DNA of 64,000 bases from Micractinium sp. NFX-FRZ (taxonomy: Eukaryota > Chlorophyta > Trebouxiophyceae > Chlorellales > Chlorellaceae), in NCBI GenBank assembly GCA_029339195.1, contig JAPTJF010000045.1, positions 164,568 to 228,567 of the forward strand. The letters are read 5' to 3'. The notes under the pieces were generated by a model, which worked only from the letters and a program-made list of their open reading frames with translations, was not told the origin of the DNA and ran no database searches. This document shows positions 1 to 12,500 of this stretch, piece after piece. Numbering within the stretch: position 1 is the stretch's first letter; every line of letters starts with the position of its first letter. The translations under genes were made by a program, and so were the position numbers.

Positions 1-33
1 GCAGCAGCGGCTGTTGGGAAGCAGCCAGCTTAC

Positions 34-707
34 GCCAGCGAGGCGCGGCGGGTGCATGGCAAGTTTGCTGTCCTGGGGCAGATAGATCACGCACCACGCA
101 GCGGCAGCAGCTGGCACAGCGAGGGCTGCACATGCACACAGCCAGATCAAGCTGGTGCCAGCATACCCAGACCCGGTTCCAGTCCCTACTGCCCAGCCCC
201 TGCCCCTAGCTCCCGTCCCCAGTCCTAATGCCCTGCCTCTAGCTGCGGTCCGGGCTGCCGCACCTGCTCCGCTGCGGCCGCGGCCTGCTGCTGGGGGATG
301 CTGGGCACCCGGATCAGGGAGGCGGTGGAGGAAGAGTGGGAGATGCCGCCAGCGGCAGTGGGGCTGGACTTGGCGCTGCCGCCGCGGGGCGTCACCAGGT
401 TCTGCGCTCGTGGGGAGGGCAGGGGTTGAGGCTGTCAGGAGAGACGCGTGCCGCTGGCGAGGAGTCAGCAAGGGTGGAGCTCAGCACCGCCATGGTCGCA
501 GCGCGTCTGGAGATGCGCGTGGCGCGCGTTGTTAACCATGCATCACCGGAGCCGGCGCAGCACCGGCCCACTCTGCAGCGCCTTGCGGGCGCGTACCTTG
601 ATCTTGTTGGACATTTTTTTGGTGAAGCTGCGCTTGGCCTTTTCAACAGGGGCCTCAACCAGGGAGAGGTCCAGGGCCGGCAGGGCGGGCGGCTGAGCGG
701 CGCTCAT
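34..707 (-). CDS. Unknown protein, 5' exons only (continues off left edge)
   Basis: I do not recognise this protein. Three exons can be joined on the minus strand: 597-707, 264-401 and 34-72, with donors GTACGC, GTGCGG and GTAAGC and acceptors ending CAG; all joins are phase 0. The first exon starts MSAAQPPALPALDLSLVEAP and ends in a basic stretch (KAKRSFTKKMSNKIK). The second is serine- and alanine-rich (SHSSSTASLIRVPSIP, then a short polyalanine run). The character is that of a disordered, basic N-terminal region. The ATG at 705-707 is the first in frame. The rest of the gene lies outside the window, so no function can be given. The third exon is the least certain. Confidence 0.45.
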
Positions 708-1309
708 GTTGGTTGGTTGCTAGCTAGCGGACCTGCGGCAGACAAGAGGGTTTGTGAGCACGTTGCGGACCGATCAAGGGGGCCGGGGGCTCCGACAGGG
801 CTCCAGGAGTGTGCCGCCGTCGCACGCGCCCGTTTCAACCGCATTCGGCCTGGGGGCGCACAGTTGCGGCCCCGCCCGCCTGAACAGCCTTGTCTGAATA
901 TACAGAGACTACCCAGCAAGCGATAGCAGTCTACAAGCTCGCTGCGGCTCGGATATGCCAGCGGTCCCCCCGACGCCCACAACGGGCTGGGATGCCCGCT
1001 TTTGGATTCAGCCTGCTCAACTCACCTTGAAGGAGCAGCAGAATTGCGGGAAGCGAAGATAATCAGCAAGATGCACTGAGGCTGGAGTGGGCAAGCAGGT
1101 TCGCCTGCTGCGCCATGGACAGCACGGTCTCACCATGCGCCATCGGGTGTGGCCTCGACACTCGGAATCGTGCACGTAATCGTGGGCCAGCGGCGCAGCG
1201 GGCCGCAGCCAGTTCAGGCCAGGGCTCAGCTCAGCTTTCCGCCGGCGCGCCCCAGGCACTCACTCTCTCGAGGCTGCCCGGGTGTCAAGCTCACAGGCAG
1301 CACGCCAAC
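708..1309. other. Divergent intergenic region
   Basis: About 600 bases between the start of the minus-strand gene at 707 and the proposed start of the DUF760 gene at 1310. It should hold both promoters. I see no clear TATA box or other motif. An upstream in-frame ATG at 1115 could move the DUF760 start into this region. Confidence 0.4.
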
Positions 1310-4300
1310 ATGCTGGTTGCAGGCTGCCAGGCCGGAGCGCTCGCCCGGCCAGCGGCCCCCTACCACCGCAGAACCCCTGCCGCGGCAGCAGCAGCGGCCC
1401 TGCCACGGCGCAGCATCAGCTGCAGGTTGCAGGCTCGCAGGGCGCGGTCGACGCGGACACAGCGGGGCTGGGGCCTGGCAGTGGCCGCATGGGGCGGTGA
1501 AGGCGGCGGCGGAAGCGGCTGGCAGCAGCAGGGCAGCAGCGAGCGGCTCCGCCTCCTGTCCACGTGAGCTTCGCATCCCTGTTGGCATGGCAGCTCAACC
1601 CCATGCAGGGGAGCTTCGCGCCCACACTGCACAGCTGCGGCTGCACTGCAAGTGCACCTTGCCGCCCCACGCTGCGCCGCACCGGCCTGCGTGCGCGCGC
1701 CACGCGTGCGGCGGCTGCTCTGGGTTTGACCTCGCCGCTGTGCCTCGCTTTGGGTGCAGGTTTGTGCTGGATGCTGACCCCGGAATCATGGCGCAGTTTG
1801 AGGCGGAGGCGCACCCCTGCGTGCTCATAGGTGTGGCTGCGGGCAGGCCGGGCGGCTGGGAATGGCAGGGGGACGCGTGCAGAGCAACGATTGGTGGAGC
1901 CGCAGGGCGGAGCAGCTGGCTATGCAGTGCCTAACTGCAGGTCCCCTGCAGCTTTGCGTTTATGGTACCACTTTCGTCCCCCCCGGCTACTGCTCATGCC
2001 GTTCCCCTTTCTGCCTTTGTATCCTCAATCCCTGCAGCCATGCGGCAGACAATCACCAACAGTGAGTCGGGCAGCGGGTGGCAGGAGAGGATGGCGCCCG
2101 CTGCAGCCGTGTAGCGCTAGCTGGTGCACCCCTAATCGTCAAAAAACCGTCTGTTTGTGGACATGGCTGTCAGAACTGTTAGTTGCGCTGCACTGCCCTC
2201 ACCCCTAGTCAGCTACTTCTCCCAGCAGTGTGCAAGTACAGGCGTACTGCCGGCACTCTGGGACAGGCCAGCCAGCAGCCAACTCTATATGCGGTCGGCA
2301 TGTGCGTCACCCAGCCCAGCCAGGTTGGACCCCCCCGACGGCGGCACCCCCTGCACCTGCCGCCCAGCGTGCGTCGCCTCCCCGCCTTCCCGCGCCCTCT
2401 GCCGCAGTGCTGGGCACGCTGCCGCCCCAGTTCTTCCGGGTCGTGATCTCCACAGAGGCAGACAACCTGGCGCAGGCAAGGCTTGGCAATGTTTGGCTGA
2501 CCAGCTTGCACCCCGACGGCAGCTCTGTGCTTTGGTCGGGTGTTTTGTGCCAATTGTCAGCTGACACCGAGCGCATAGCTTGGTTAGCGGGCTGGGCCAT
2601 GCAGCACGGTTCCTGCTGCCATCCGGGCAACGATGCCGGTACTGAGAGAGTTTATGCAGCGCCAGCAGCGTAACCATGGGAGGCCCTGCCTCAACCCTGC
2701 TCCCCTCCCCGTCCATGCCCTGCTGTGCGCCCCCTCCCTGCTCGCCCCCCGCGCGCCTGCCCGCCCGCCTGCCCACCCCGGTCCCTCCCCTGTCTGCCTG
2801 CCCTCGCGCCTACCTACCTGCCCGCCTGCAGCTCATGTACTCTGTGCTCATGAGCGGCTACATGTTTGCCAACGCATGGACGAGGCTCAGCCTGACGCAG
2901 GTGTGTGTGGGTGAGAGGCATTGGCAGCAGCCGAGGGATCAAGTGGGCAGGCAGGGGTGGGGCGAGATGGTGAGGTGTTTAATTGGGTGTCTGAGGGTAG
3001 GGAAAGCTGATGGTGTGTGTGCAGGTGCAGATCACGCCGACGGCAACCGACACGGCCGACCTGGCGCCGTTGCTACCGTTCCCCCATCTGCAGAGCATGG
3101 CTGAGCTGCCGGTGCGGGGGCTGCTGGAGCCGGAGCTTGCCAGCATGAACGGCATTGTCATCGGCGCCAACGGCAGGCCCGAGCCCACGCTAGTGGCAGC
3201 AGAGGCACCCAGCAGCACGGGTAGCAGCAGCCTGGACGATGCAGCGTATGCGCCCGGGGTGCAGGTGGGTGGGGCGGGCGGGCTGCGAGGGCGGTGGCCA
3301 GCGTTGTCGCTGCCTGCTGCCCAGCCCCGCTGCTTGCTGCCGCCCACTCCCTCTTGCCCCCGGCTTTGTTCTTGACAGCCGACCGCCCCCGCCTCTTTCT
3401 TGCTTGCCCCCCAGCAGAAGGTGCGCATCGAGGGGGAGGTGCTGCGGTGGCACCACGAGAACGGCAAGGAGGTGGTGCCGGCGCTGGCGTACATTGAGCA
3501 GCTTGAGAAGGAGCTGGCGGAGCTGAGGGAGCAGGTGTGTGTGCCATGCTCTGCTCTGCTGTGGTGGGCTTGTGTGGGTGCAGTGTGTGCCATGCTCTGC
3601 TCTGCTGTGCCGGCTTGTGTGGGTGCACCTGGCAGCTGCGGGAGCAGGTGCGCGCGATGCTCTGCTGCGTGGGCTTGTGTGTGTGCGGTGCACGGGGCAA
3701 GGGTGGCATGGTCGTGGAGCAGCGGCAGGGGCTGGCAGAGCTGCAGGAGCATGTCAGTTCAACCTGCAGCCCACCCGCTCGCCCGCCCACCCGCTCTCCC
3801 TCCCTTTTTCCCCTGCAGGTGGAGGCGCAGCAGGCTGCGGAGCGCCTGCAGGACGCCTCCCTCACCAAGCTGCAGCCTCTGCCGGGCAACGAGCTCCTTG
3901 ACTACCTAAAGTGCCTGACACCCGAGGAGCTGGTGGCGCTCACCGACTGCGCCAGCGAGGACGTGCTGGAGGCGATGAACCTGTTTGTGCAGAGGCTGAT
4001 GGGTGAGTGAGGGGATGCACCTGTCAGTGCAGAGGCTGATGGGAGAGCAGCGGCTCCGACCGGGGGAGGAGTATGGGTGGGCGGGCTGCCATCTGGGGAG
4101 GGACTGCAGGGGTGGCGTGAGTGCAGAGGCTGATGGGTGAGCGGCGGCTGACGGCGGGGGAGGACTGCAGGGGTGGCGCGTGTGCATCGCATCCCCGCGC
4201 GCTCTGGCTGCATGGGTGCGCGCAGGCATGGGGGAGGAGTCGTGGCAGGGCGGCCTCCTTGTTTGGTAAGTTACCTGCATGGCTCATGTACGGTGTGCTT

Positions 4301-4728
4301 TGTTCACGTGCTTCCGCAGGCATGGAGGAGGAGTCGTGGCAGGGCGGCACCAGCGACTGCACCGCCGGCGAGCTGGCGCAGCTGATGTATTGGTGAGAGC
4401 TGGCGTGGACCTGGGGTGTTGGTGCAGCGGGTTGCAGCGGGTGGGGCTGGAAGTCAGGCAAGCTTGACTGCGGTGGCCCCAACTTCACGCCAGCTTGCGC
4501 AGCCCCTCGTTCAGCATTCAATCCAGCCAACCCTTTTCTTTCGGGCCTCCGCAGCTCCCATTGTAGCACCCATTTCAGCCAGCCCTTTCCTGTTGTGTTT
4601 TCCGCAGGCTCATGATCACCGGCTACTCGCTGCGCCAGCTGGAGCAGCGCTGCGACCTGACGCGCACGCTTGACCTGCCGCCGCCGGGCGAGGAGCCGCC
4701 GAGCCTGCCGCCCAGTCGGTGGGGATGA
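1310..4728 (+). CDS. DUF760 family protein, predicted chloroplast
   Basis: This is a member of the plant and algal DUF760 family, whose molecular role is unknown and whose plant members are mostly plastid proteins. Ten exons join in phase: 1310-1563, 1760-1830, 2038-2061, 2408-2475, 2832-2900, 3025-3264, 3415-3534, 3819-4002, 4320-4392, 4608-4728, giving about 407 residues. The first 84 residues are rich in Ala, Arg and Ser, like a transit peptide. The first DUF760 half (about 86-165) contains AMRQTITNMLGTLPPQFF and LMYSVLMSGYMFANAW. The second half (about 290-395) contains ELLDYLKCLTPEELVAL, VLEAMNLFVQRLMG and ELAQLMYWLMITGYSLRQLE. A short predicted coiled coil (IEQLEKELAELRE) lies between them. 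The intron 2476-2831 has a GC donor. The start is uncertain: ATG 1310 is preferred because what follows looks like a transit peptide, and 1115 is an alternative. Confidence 0.85.
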
Positions 4729-5601
4729 GCGAGCGCAAGGGGGCGACGCAGCCAGAGGGCCGCTTGCCTGCCGGCATCGGGCTCTGTTTGAGTGGCGGCT
4801 ACCAGAGCTGACGCTGCGTAACGAGCATGCTCAAGCCTGGCCCCCCCGGCCGCCAGCCGAGTATATACGGCAGGCGCGCTCCTCGCACCCTCCAGTGCTC
4901 GCCCCTCCCCTGCTCTGCCTGCTCTGCTCACTGCACACTGTACACTAGACGTAACAACCGACCTGTGCGCGCCTGTCGAGCGCTGCCCCTGCCCCCGTTT
5001 TCCCTTGCCCCTCCTTGCCCCACCCCCGGCCCGCCCGCATAGGCGCCCAGTGCCTGCCTTTCTTCTCTGCCCTCCGCACCCGTGGCGCCACGCCACTTGA
5101 GCCCGGCCCTTACGGCCCCCCTGCCTGCCCGCCCTATTTTCCCCTCCCCCATGTACACTGTGCACCCTGCTGCCTGCCCACCTCACTGTTCACCCACTGC
5201 CCGGGGTCTCAGCACCCCGGTTCCGGTCACGCACCCCCCTATGTTGCTCTCAGCCCGCCCGCCCTCGCCCTCTGTAACCCCGCCGTCCTTTCTCCTTGGC
5301 TTCGACGCCTGCCGCGCGCGCCTCAGCGCGCTCCCTCCGCCCATAATCACAATTTCTCGAGGATTTCATTTCGTCTGAGACACGCCGCCCCGTGGTCTCC
5401 AGCGCCCGCATGCAGCCGTGTGGGCAATGCAGTTTAACGCTTCAATTGTAACACACTTGCGCTCAGAGGGCAGGGTGGACTGCCAGCCGGCAGCAGCTGA
5501 GCGGGCGCAGCAGCGGTGAAGCTGGTGTGCCGTTGCACCCGCACCTTGTTGTTCTTCATTTGACCCAATCGGCCTCACCCAAACAGTCAGGAGCAGGCAA
5601 C
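4729..5601. other. 3' UTR and promoter region between DUF760 and LEA-like genes
   Basis: No gene is seen. The region is C/T-rich on the plus strand. TGTAA motifs at 5273-5277 and 5447-5451 are candidate polyadenylation signals for the DUF760 gene. The last part before 5602 should contain the promoter of the LEA-like gene. Confidence 0.4.
5273..5277 (+). terminator. TGTAA polyadenylation signal candidate (DUF760 gene)
   Basis: TGTAA, the usual green-algal polyadenylation signal, lies 545 bases after the DUF760 stop codon. A second copy is at 5447-5451. Confidence 0.35.
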
Positions 5602-8600
5602 ATGCTGGCCAAGGTTGCCGCCTCGCTGCCCGGGACAGTCGCGCCTCTGGGCGCCGCCTGGTACGCTGGCGGGCGCCTCGCACCCGCCCTCTCGCGGGCA
5701 TACGCATCCACGAAGGACGAGGTCAAGGTGGGCGCGCCCAGGGTGGGGCTGTGCGAGCCAGCGGCGCAGTCCTGTTGCTGCGGGCGGCGGCCGTGGCGGC
5801 CGGCCCCACGCAGGCCCCGGCATGGCGGCGCTCCCTCTGTGACTGCTTTTTGTGCACCCTGCCGTGAGTAGGAAGCTGGCGAGAGCAGCTACCAGCACTT
5901 GAAGGATGTGGCCAGCAAGAGCGGGAACCCAGCCAAGTGAGTGAGTGAGTGGGGGGCACCCCTGGCTCTGAAGCAGGCCAGCAGGGGGGTGTGGTTTGCG
6001 GATTTGGGCCGCAGCCTGTTGCTCCCAAACCCCACGCAGCGCTGCGTGGGGATGCGCTGCGCTGCCCATGTTGTTGTGCTAGGCATGCTGTGCTGGGCAT
6101 GCTGCGTGCTTGAGCGGCGCTGCGCTGTGCTGCGCTGCAGGGAGTGGATGGAGGGAGTGAAGGAGCAGGCCTCGTCGTACGCTCACTCGGCAACGGAGTC
6201 AGCGGAGCAGGTGGGGGTAGCTGCCAGGTTCACCTTAATATGCCAGCGGACGTGAGGAGTGGTGCTGTTAGTAGTATACTTGAGAGTAGACCACCCACTG
6301 GGCAGCCTCCCTTCCATGCAGCCTCCCTTCCAGGCAGCCTCCCTTCAAGGCCCCTTCCCCCACATCCTGCCCTGCCCTTTCTCGCCGCCCAGCCTACCCA
6401 ACCTCAGTTCCAATTTACTTAATCTTTGAATCAACCAATCAATCACCACTCCCTCCCTGCAGGTCTACGAGGCCACCAAGCGCGCCACCCAGGATGTGAC
6501 CACCCACGCCAAGGAGGCCATCGGCGGCAGAGGCCTCAAGAACGTAAGTTGGGGGGCGTGTCTTGGGCGGGCAGGAAGAGGTCTCAAGGGTGCGTGTGTG
6601 TGTGTGAGGTAGGGGGCAGGCAGGCATGGGGTTGAACGCGCAAGTGAGGGAGGGGAAGGGGCAGCAGCAGGCAGGGCCTGCTTGGCATGGGTGCACATTG
6701 TTTCGCCAGCAGGCAGCAAATCGTGCGGCGCAGACCCAGGGGCTCAGGGCGTGAGCTGCGTGGTGAGGTAGGGGGGTGCATGCTGGGAAGAGGGCCTAGG
6801 CACGGTGTTCGAGGTGGAGCCAACGGCGGCAGGGGCGCCAGCAACACGAGTGTGGGTGGGAGCAACACAAGTGTGGGTGGAGGGCAGGGCAGTGCTGGTG
6901 TCAGAGCTGGGTCAGAAGGCCGCTGTGCCTGCTGCCGGCTGTGTGCGTCGTGCCTCCATACAGCAGCACCCCAGCTGTGCAAGACACTGGCTCCTGCTGG
7001 GTGATCCACTCACCCTCCGGCAGCTAGTCGGCTGCCATGGCTGCGGCTCCTGTCGGCTCCTGCGCTCCCCACCCGCCCCCAAGCCACTCCTCAGCCTGCC
7101 GCCTGCTCTGCACCTGCCGCCAAGGGTGCATCGCCCCACCCTACGCACATGCACAGCTGCCTTGCCTGCCCGCTGGCCTGCCTGCCTGCTCACCTTCCTG
7201 TCCACCTGCCTGCCTGCCTCTGCCCCCCTGCCTGACTTTCCCCGGCTGCAGGTGAAGCAAATGGCGGGGGGAGCGGAGCGGGGCGCTGAAAGCGGCGTGG
7301 AGGGCATGGCGGCGGCGGAGAAGCAGGCGGCGGATGCTGCAAGCGACATGCTGTCTAAGGGGGCGCGCATGTGAGTGGGGGTGCCGCGCAGTAGGGGTGC
7401 AGGTGCTGCGAGCTTACCAGCTTGCCCTGCTCGCCCGATTGCCATTTGCCTGGGTGGCAGGCAAGCGGTACACTCCTGCCCAGGGGCGATGCGCTCAGCC
7501 CGCCTTGGAGCACCTATGGATTTGTGGTCCTTTCGACACTGGTGTGTGTGGTCACTGCATACGCTGCTCTTGCAGGGTGGCAGATGCCGTGGAGTCAGCA
7601 CTGGGCGGTGCCAACAACCTGCCCAGCGCGCCTGCAGATTGTGTCCACGTGCGCCGCTCAAACAAGGCAAACATACTGCGCTGCTGCTCTTGCAGGGTGG
7701 CGGAGGCCGTGGAGTCGACGCTGGGCGACGCGCACACCCTGCCCAGCGCGCGCGCTGAGTTTGAGGCCGGCCGCAGCGCCGACGTTAAGGCTGCCGAGAA
7801 CAAGGACAGGAAGAGCCAGGTGGGCGGGCAGGGGAGATGCGGGGCGTGAGCATGCGGGGGGGAGTGGGGGAGGGGGGGCCGGGGGGGGCTTGGTGCGCAG
7901 TGGCTGCGCAGGAAGAGCCAGGTGGGCGGTCCCCGGGGGAGACGTGGGGCGTGAGTATGCGGGGGGGGATTGGAGGGCGGGGCCCGGGTGGGGCTTGGTG
8001 CGCAGAGGCTGCGGGGTGAGCTGGGGGAAACAAGGTGCGTGGGCATGCGGAGGGTGGAGGGTGGGGTGGGGCTTGGTGCGGGTGGCTGTGGGGTGGGCGA
8101 GAGGGCGAGGGCGGCAGAGGCAGGGGAAGTCGCATACATGTTGGGAGACAGCAGCGGGCGGAGCTGCTGCATGGGAATGGAGCGGCACCTCCCTGACCAC
8201 CTCACCCCTGGCCTGCTTTGCCCGTGTGGGGCCCTGGGCTCTGCTTTGCTGCCAGCTGCTCGATGAGGACACCACAACCCATATCAACTTGCGGGCTGGC
8301 CACCCACTGCCCCTTTCTTTGACAGCCATCTGCCAGCCACTCCCTTACCCTGTTCACTTCCTTCAACTGTGTTACAGCTGACAGATGAGGCCAGCACGGG
8401 CGACAACCCGAAGGACCAGAGGACGCGCGACGAGCACGAGATCCTGCCCAACGAGGTGAGATCCTGGCCTGCCGGTTCAGCAACTCTCTAAGAGGGGCCT
8501 GGAAGCGGTGCAGTGAGAAAGCCCGAGGACGGCAGGCGGGGGGGTAAGCAGGACACTTGCTTCCTGAGTGTGCCATGCCCGCTGGGCACAGCGCTCATGG

Positions 8601-8812
8601 GGGACAGGGACATGCCATGTTGCTGACAGGTCGTGTAGCTGTGCCGGGGAACCCACTGCACATGGCTCCAGGGGAGAAGTTTGGTTGATGGGTCCCCAGC
8701 AGACCTGCCCAGGGGCGCCTGTGGCCCCGCACATGCATGCACACCGCCCTGCCCCGCCCCACCCCACCCGCCCGCCTTGCCCGCCTGCCTGTAGTTCTAC
8801 ACCAAGCACTGA
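5602..8812 (+). CDS. LEA group 3-like protein with N-terminal targeting sequence
   Basis: Eight exons join in phase: 5602-5727, 5872-5936, 6141-6210, 6463-6543, 7252-7370, 7696-7819, 8378-8455, 8795-8812, giving about 226 residues. The N-terminus (MLAKVAASLPGTVAPLGAAW, later LSRAYAS) looks like a mitochondrial or plastid presequence. The middle is a run of hydrophilic Ala/Lys/Glu/Thr segments such as VYEATKRATQDVTTHAKEA and EKQAADAASDMLSKGAR, which resemble the 11-residue amphipathic helix repeats of group 3 late-embryogenesis-abundant proteins. Those proteins protect membranes and enzymes in drying and freezing. The C-terminus is a charged segment ending FYTKH. Inference: an organelle stress protectant. 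The last 18-base exon rests on one acceptor (TGTAG) and the stop; it is the weakest part. Intron 7371-7695 holds an older copy of exon 6. Confidence 0.7.
7567..7640 (+). repeat. Decayed tandem copy of LEA-like exon 6
   Basis: This segment matches 7687-7760 (period 120): the same CTCTTGCAG acceptor, then GGTGGCAGATGCCGTGGAGT against GGTGGCGGAGGCCGTGGAGT in the real exon. The copy reads in frame but has no donor that keeps phase with the next exon, so it is probably intronic or an exon no longer used. Confidence 0.7.
7808..8085 (+). repeat. Tandem copies of LEA-like exon 6 end and donor
   Basis: The exon 6 end with its donor (AGGAAGAGCCAGGTGGGCGG at 7809) is repeated about 100 bases on (7909), together with the following G-rich intron start and the GGGGCTTGGTGCGCAG tail. 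A third, worn copy follows from about 8015. Confidence 0.65.
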
Positions 8813-9519
8813 GCTGGGGAGGGCAGGAGGCATGTGAAGTTGAGCGGGCACCCAGCTTGTGCAGGCAGCAGCAGGACCCCGAATGGCACACAAGTGCCGG
8901 TGGGCGGCGTGCCTCGCTGTGGCCGCCTGCCGCTCCCGCACCCACCTGAGCTGCCAATGTTGTTGTGGCCCTGGCTCTGCAAAAGCCCAGGGGTATGAAT
9001 GCCGACAAAGTTGCCTTGATTTGAAAGTAGTGGAGGGAATGCACATGTGACCGCTGCAGGGTGCGTGCCAGAGGAGTGCAACCACAATGGTGAAACGAGG
9101 TCGCACTGTTGTTCAGGGGAGGGAGGCCTGCAGGTTCTCACCCCCCCGTAGGCCATGCAGCGGCCGCCCAGGTTATCCTTGGAGATGCTCACACCTCCAC
9201 TGGATCCCCAGGAAGCCACTGCCCCAGTCACATGTTCACATGAAGCAGTCAGTGTATTACTGTGCAAACGCTGTTCCACGCAGCCTGGCCTGCTGGGCGA
9301 TGGGCGGCCGCTGCCTGAAGGCGGAAGGCGCGCTGCTGCTGCGCCTGCTGTGCATGGGCATCGGGTGACCTGCACCCGCCCTGCCTCGGGGCCTTTGCCT
9401 TTGTTTCTTCTGGATCAGAGACGCCAGCAGAGGAAGCACGCCTTACACGCACGAAGCGCACCCAGACGTGCCACACCCTGTCTCACACTCGCCAAAGGTC
9501 CCCAGAGAATTGGCCAAGC
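8813..9519. other. Intergenic region upstream of MYND gene 1
   Basis: No gene is supported. It should contain the 3' UTR of the LEA-like gene and the promoter and 5' UTR of MYND gene 1. No clear motif was found. Confidence 0.35.
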
Positions 9520-12500
9520 ATGGAGCGTGTGTCTGACGCCCTGGAGCCGCTGCTGGCGCTCCTGCAGCGCCACCCCAGAGCCCTGCCGCCAGCAGCGGAG
9601 CTGGCGCAGGCGACTGATTCGTTCTGCGCATCGGTGACCGAAGTAATCCACGCAGAGGAGGCAGCAGTTGACAGGGCCAGCACCGAGGCCGTGATGCTTG
9701 CCAGGTGAGGTTTCACCTCGGGAGACGGTGACTGGGCGGTGGGAAAGACGGCGCACCTGCAGGCGCAATGGCTCCAGCCCTGCGGCGGTTGCATGCGAGC
9801 CAGGGCCATGGGCATCATGAATGGGAGTCAACAGTCTTGGGCTCAGTGGATGCCCTCATGTCTCTGCCTGCAGGCAAGCGGGCCAGCTGGGCCGCCTGCT
9901 TGCAAGGCTGGATGGCCAGGTGCTACGTGCCGCCAGGGGCCAAGAGCACGGCGGCGGGCTGGGGCCCTTCATTGTCTACGTCGATGCCGGGCAGCGGTGC
10001 CTGCAGGCCGCCGCAATGGCCGCCACAGGCTGCATCCACAGCGCAGCCGACCGCGAGGGCCTGCTGACTGGCATGGCGCTGCTGCTGGGCAGCGCGCGGC
10101 AGGCTCTAGACAGCGCTGCCGGCTGGGAGCAGCGCTACCCCTGGCTGCAAGCGCACCTCGCAACAGCTTACACAGTCTGCTATGCCTTCACAGCCGAGTC
10201 TACGTCAGCCGGCACTCCTGGGCTTGCGGCAGCCAGCGCGGCGCTTGCGCCCGCCCCCACCCTGCGCTGGCTGGCGGCTCTCACCGACGCACTCCTGGTG
10301 GCTCCACAACACCTCGAAGAGTACACAGACCGGGACATGTGCATCGGTGTGTTGAGCGTGCTGCTGCAGCCGCGCGGGAGCGGCACCTTTGTGCCGCTGC
10401 AGGCGGCCATGCGGGCAGATGCCAGCCTGCAGCAGCGCGTGGTGCGCCTCCTCCTGTCCACGCTGCAAATGGCGGCGCAGCGCTTGCTGGCTACCTCTGC
10501 TGGCGCGGCGCAAGGGCTGCAGGCGCGGCCTCCGAGGGAGCGGCACGCGCTCTGGATTTGCCTGTCCGAGTGCCTGTCACTCGTGTTTTGCCGAAACTTG
10601 TTCGGAGGATTCGAGCAGATGTACGAGCAGCCTGAGCACGCAGCCGAGCTCCAGCTGGTGGGCAGCCTGATTGACGGCTTGCCCTTTGAGTGCCCCCCGG
10701 AGGTGCAACGCGATCGTCATCTGCTCGTGTGGAAGGGGGTGTCGGGCCTGCTGGGCTTGCTCCTTCCCGCAGCGACCAGGCAGAGCTTGCAGCCAGACAT
10801 GCGGCATGCAGCGGCCTTCACCGGCCTGCGCCTCCTGCCTCGGCTGGCAGCCGCGTGGCAGGCGCTGGCAGCCCAAGAGTGGCCGCAGCAGGATGAGCTC
10901 CCCTGGGCCTTTGTCACTCTGGGGCAGGCAGTCAACGGCATGGCTGGCAGCATTCCGCCCGTGGGCAGCTCACAACAGCTGGGGGTGCTGCTGGCGGCGG
11001 CCGACGCGGCGCTGTGCCTGCTGCCGCTGCTGGAGTGCTCCCTCCCAGAAGGCGGCAAGCTGACGGCTGCGCACATGCAGGCCCTTGGGGTGACGGAGGG
11101 AGACCTGCTGCAGCCACCGGGTGCTATCACGAGCCAGGACAGGGCAGCATATGCACTGATGCGGGAGGTGCAGATTGCGCGTGTGGTTCAGAATATCCTC
11201 CGATTGTTCGTCGCGACAGCTGCGCAGGCCGCAGTCTTTGCTGCAAGCGTGCCCGGCGGCTCTACAGAGCAGGCAGCTGAGTTGGCAGCGCAGCTGCCTA
11301 CCGCTCTGCAGCAGCACACCCGTGTGTGCCGGCTGATGCAGTGGCTAGCACACGCGGACCGGCGCTGCTTGCCGCTGCTTGGTGGCTGGCAGGGCGAGCT
11401 GAGAATAGCAGTGTTTAGTCTTGCTACGGTTCGCACGGTGGCGCGGCTGCGCGATGACACGCCTGAACTGCGGCACAGGCAAGCTGTTATGGGCTCATTG
11501 CATGCCGGTCTTGTGCACACTGCAAAGAGCTAACCGCTGTCAGTGCAGCACATGCACGTATTCTCACTACAGCTGAACATCTTTTGGTCGGTGGCACCTT
11601 CCACTGATTCCTCTGCGCCCTGTGCAGGCAGTACAGTGCGGCCCATGCTGCTCATTGGGAGGCCATGCAAGCAGTGGCCAGCCGGCTGGCCCGACCCCTG
11701 CTTCAACCTGGGGAGGACCCTGCAGCGGTGGACGCTGCACTGAGTTGGTGCCTGCAGCTGGCAACGGTGGCAGGGCAGGTGCCACAGGCACAGCTGACGC
11801 CCAGCCTGCTGCGGGAGCTGCATACCGCGGTACAATTCATGGTGGGTGTGCCTGTGTGCACCATTTTGAGACTGAGTCAAATCAACCCAAACACTGTGCG
11901 GGGGCGGGCAACAGCAAGCGTGGTGTGCAGGGAGGAGCACCGGCAAATGGCGGCTAAATGTGTTTCCTTGTGCACGCCAAGCTTCTACCCAGCGGCTTTG
12001 AAGAAGCTCAGAAACACTCTCGCCTGTCTGGCTCCCGTGCCACTGCAGCGGCGGCGCAGCTTTCATGCTGATAAGCAGGCCAAGTTCATGCTCGCCCTCT
12101 GGCAGGCTTGCCACAGGTCGCAGCACCTCTGTGCGGCCCTTTTGCTCGCCGGCACACTGGAGCCCGGGTTTGCTGCCATGCAAGTGGCAGATCGGGAGCG
12201 CCTCCAGGCCGCTGCGGCGCAAGCCGAGGTGAGCGGGTTCGAGAACAGGTGGGGCAAGGTGGGCCCCTTTGCTGTTCACCAGATTGCTTGACTTTGTTCT
12301 TACTTGCAATTGCACACTCAAGAACTTGGCACGGGCTGTGCATCCGTCGCCCGGCCGTGCAGGCGCACTCGACCGACCTGGCTGCCTTGCACCTGGCGAA
12401 CCTCATGATTCTTGAGGGCGAAGCACACAAGGTGGCTGCAACCCTCACCACGTCAGAGCACCATGATGCCCGAGCCTTGGGTGCGCAGCTCGACGCTGCA

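Noticed and set aside
9155..9637. Plus-strand frame overlapping the MYND gene 1 start
   Set aside because: Different frame from the conserved MERVS start shared with the paralogue.
9821..11533. Single 570-codon open frame as a complete gene
   Set aside because: It is exon 2 of MYND gene 1 read through both borders. The conserved continuation into the exon at 11628 and the paralogue's structure favour splicing at 11478.
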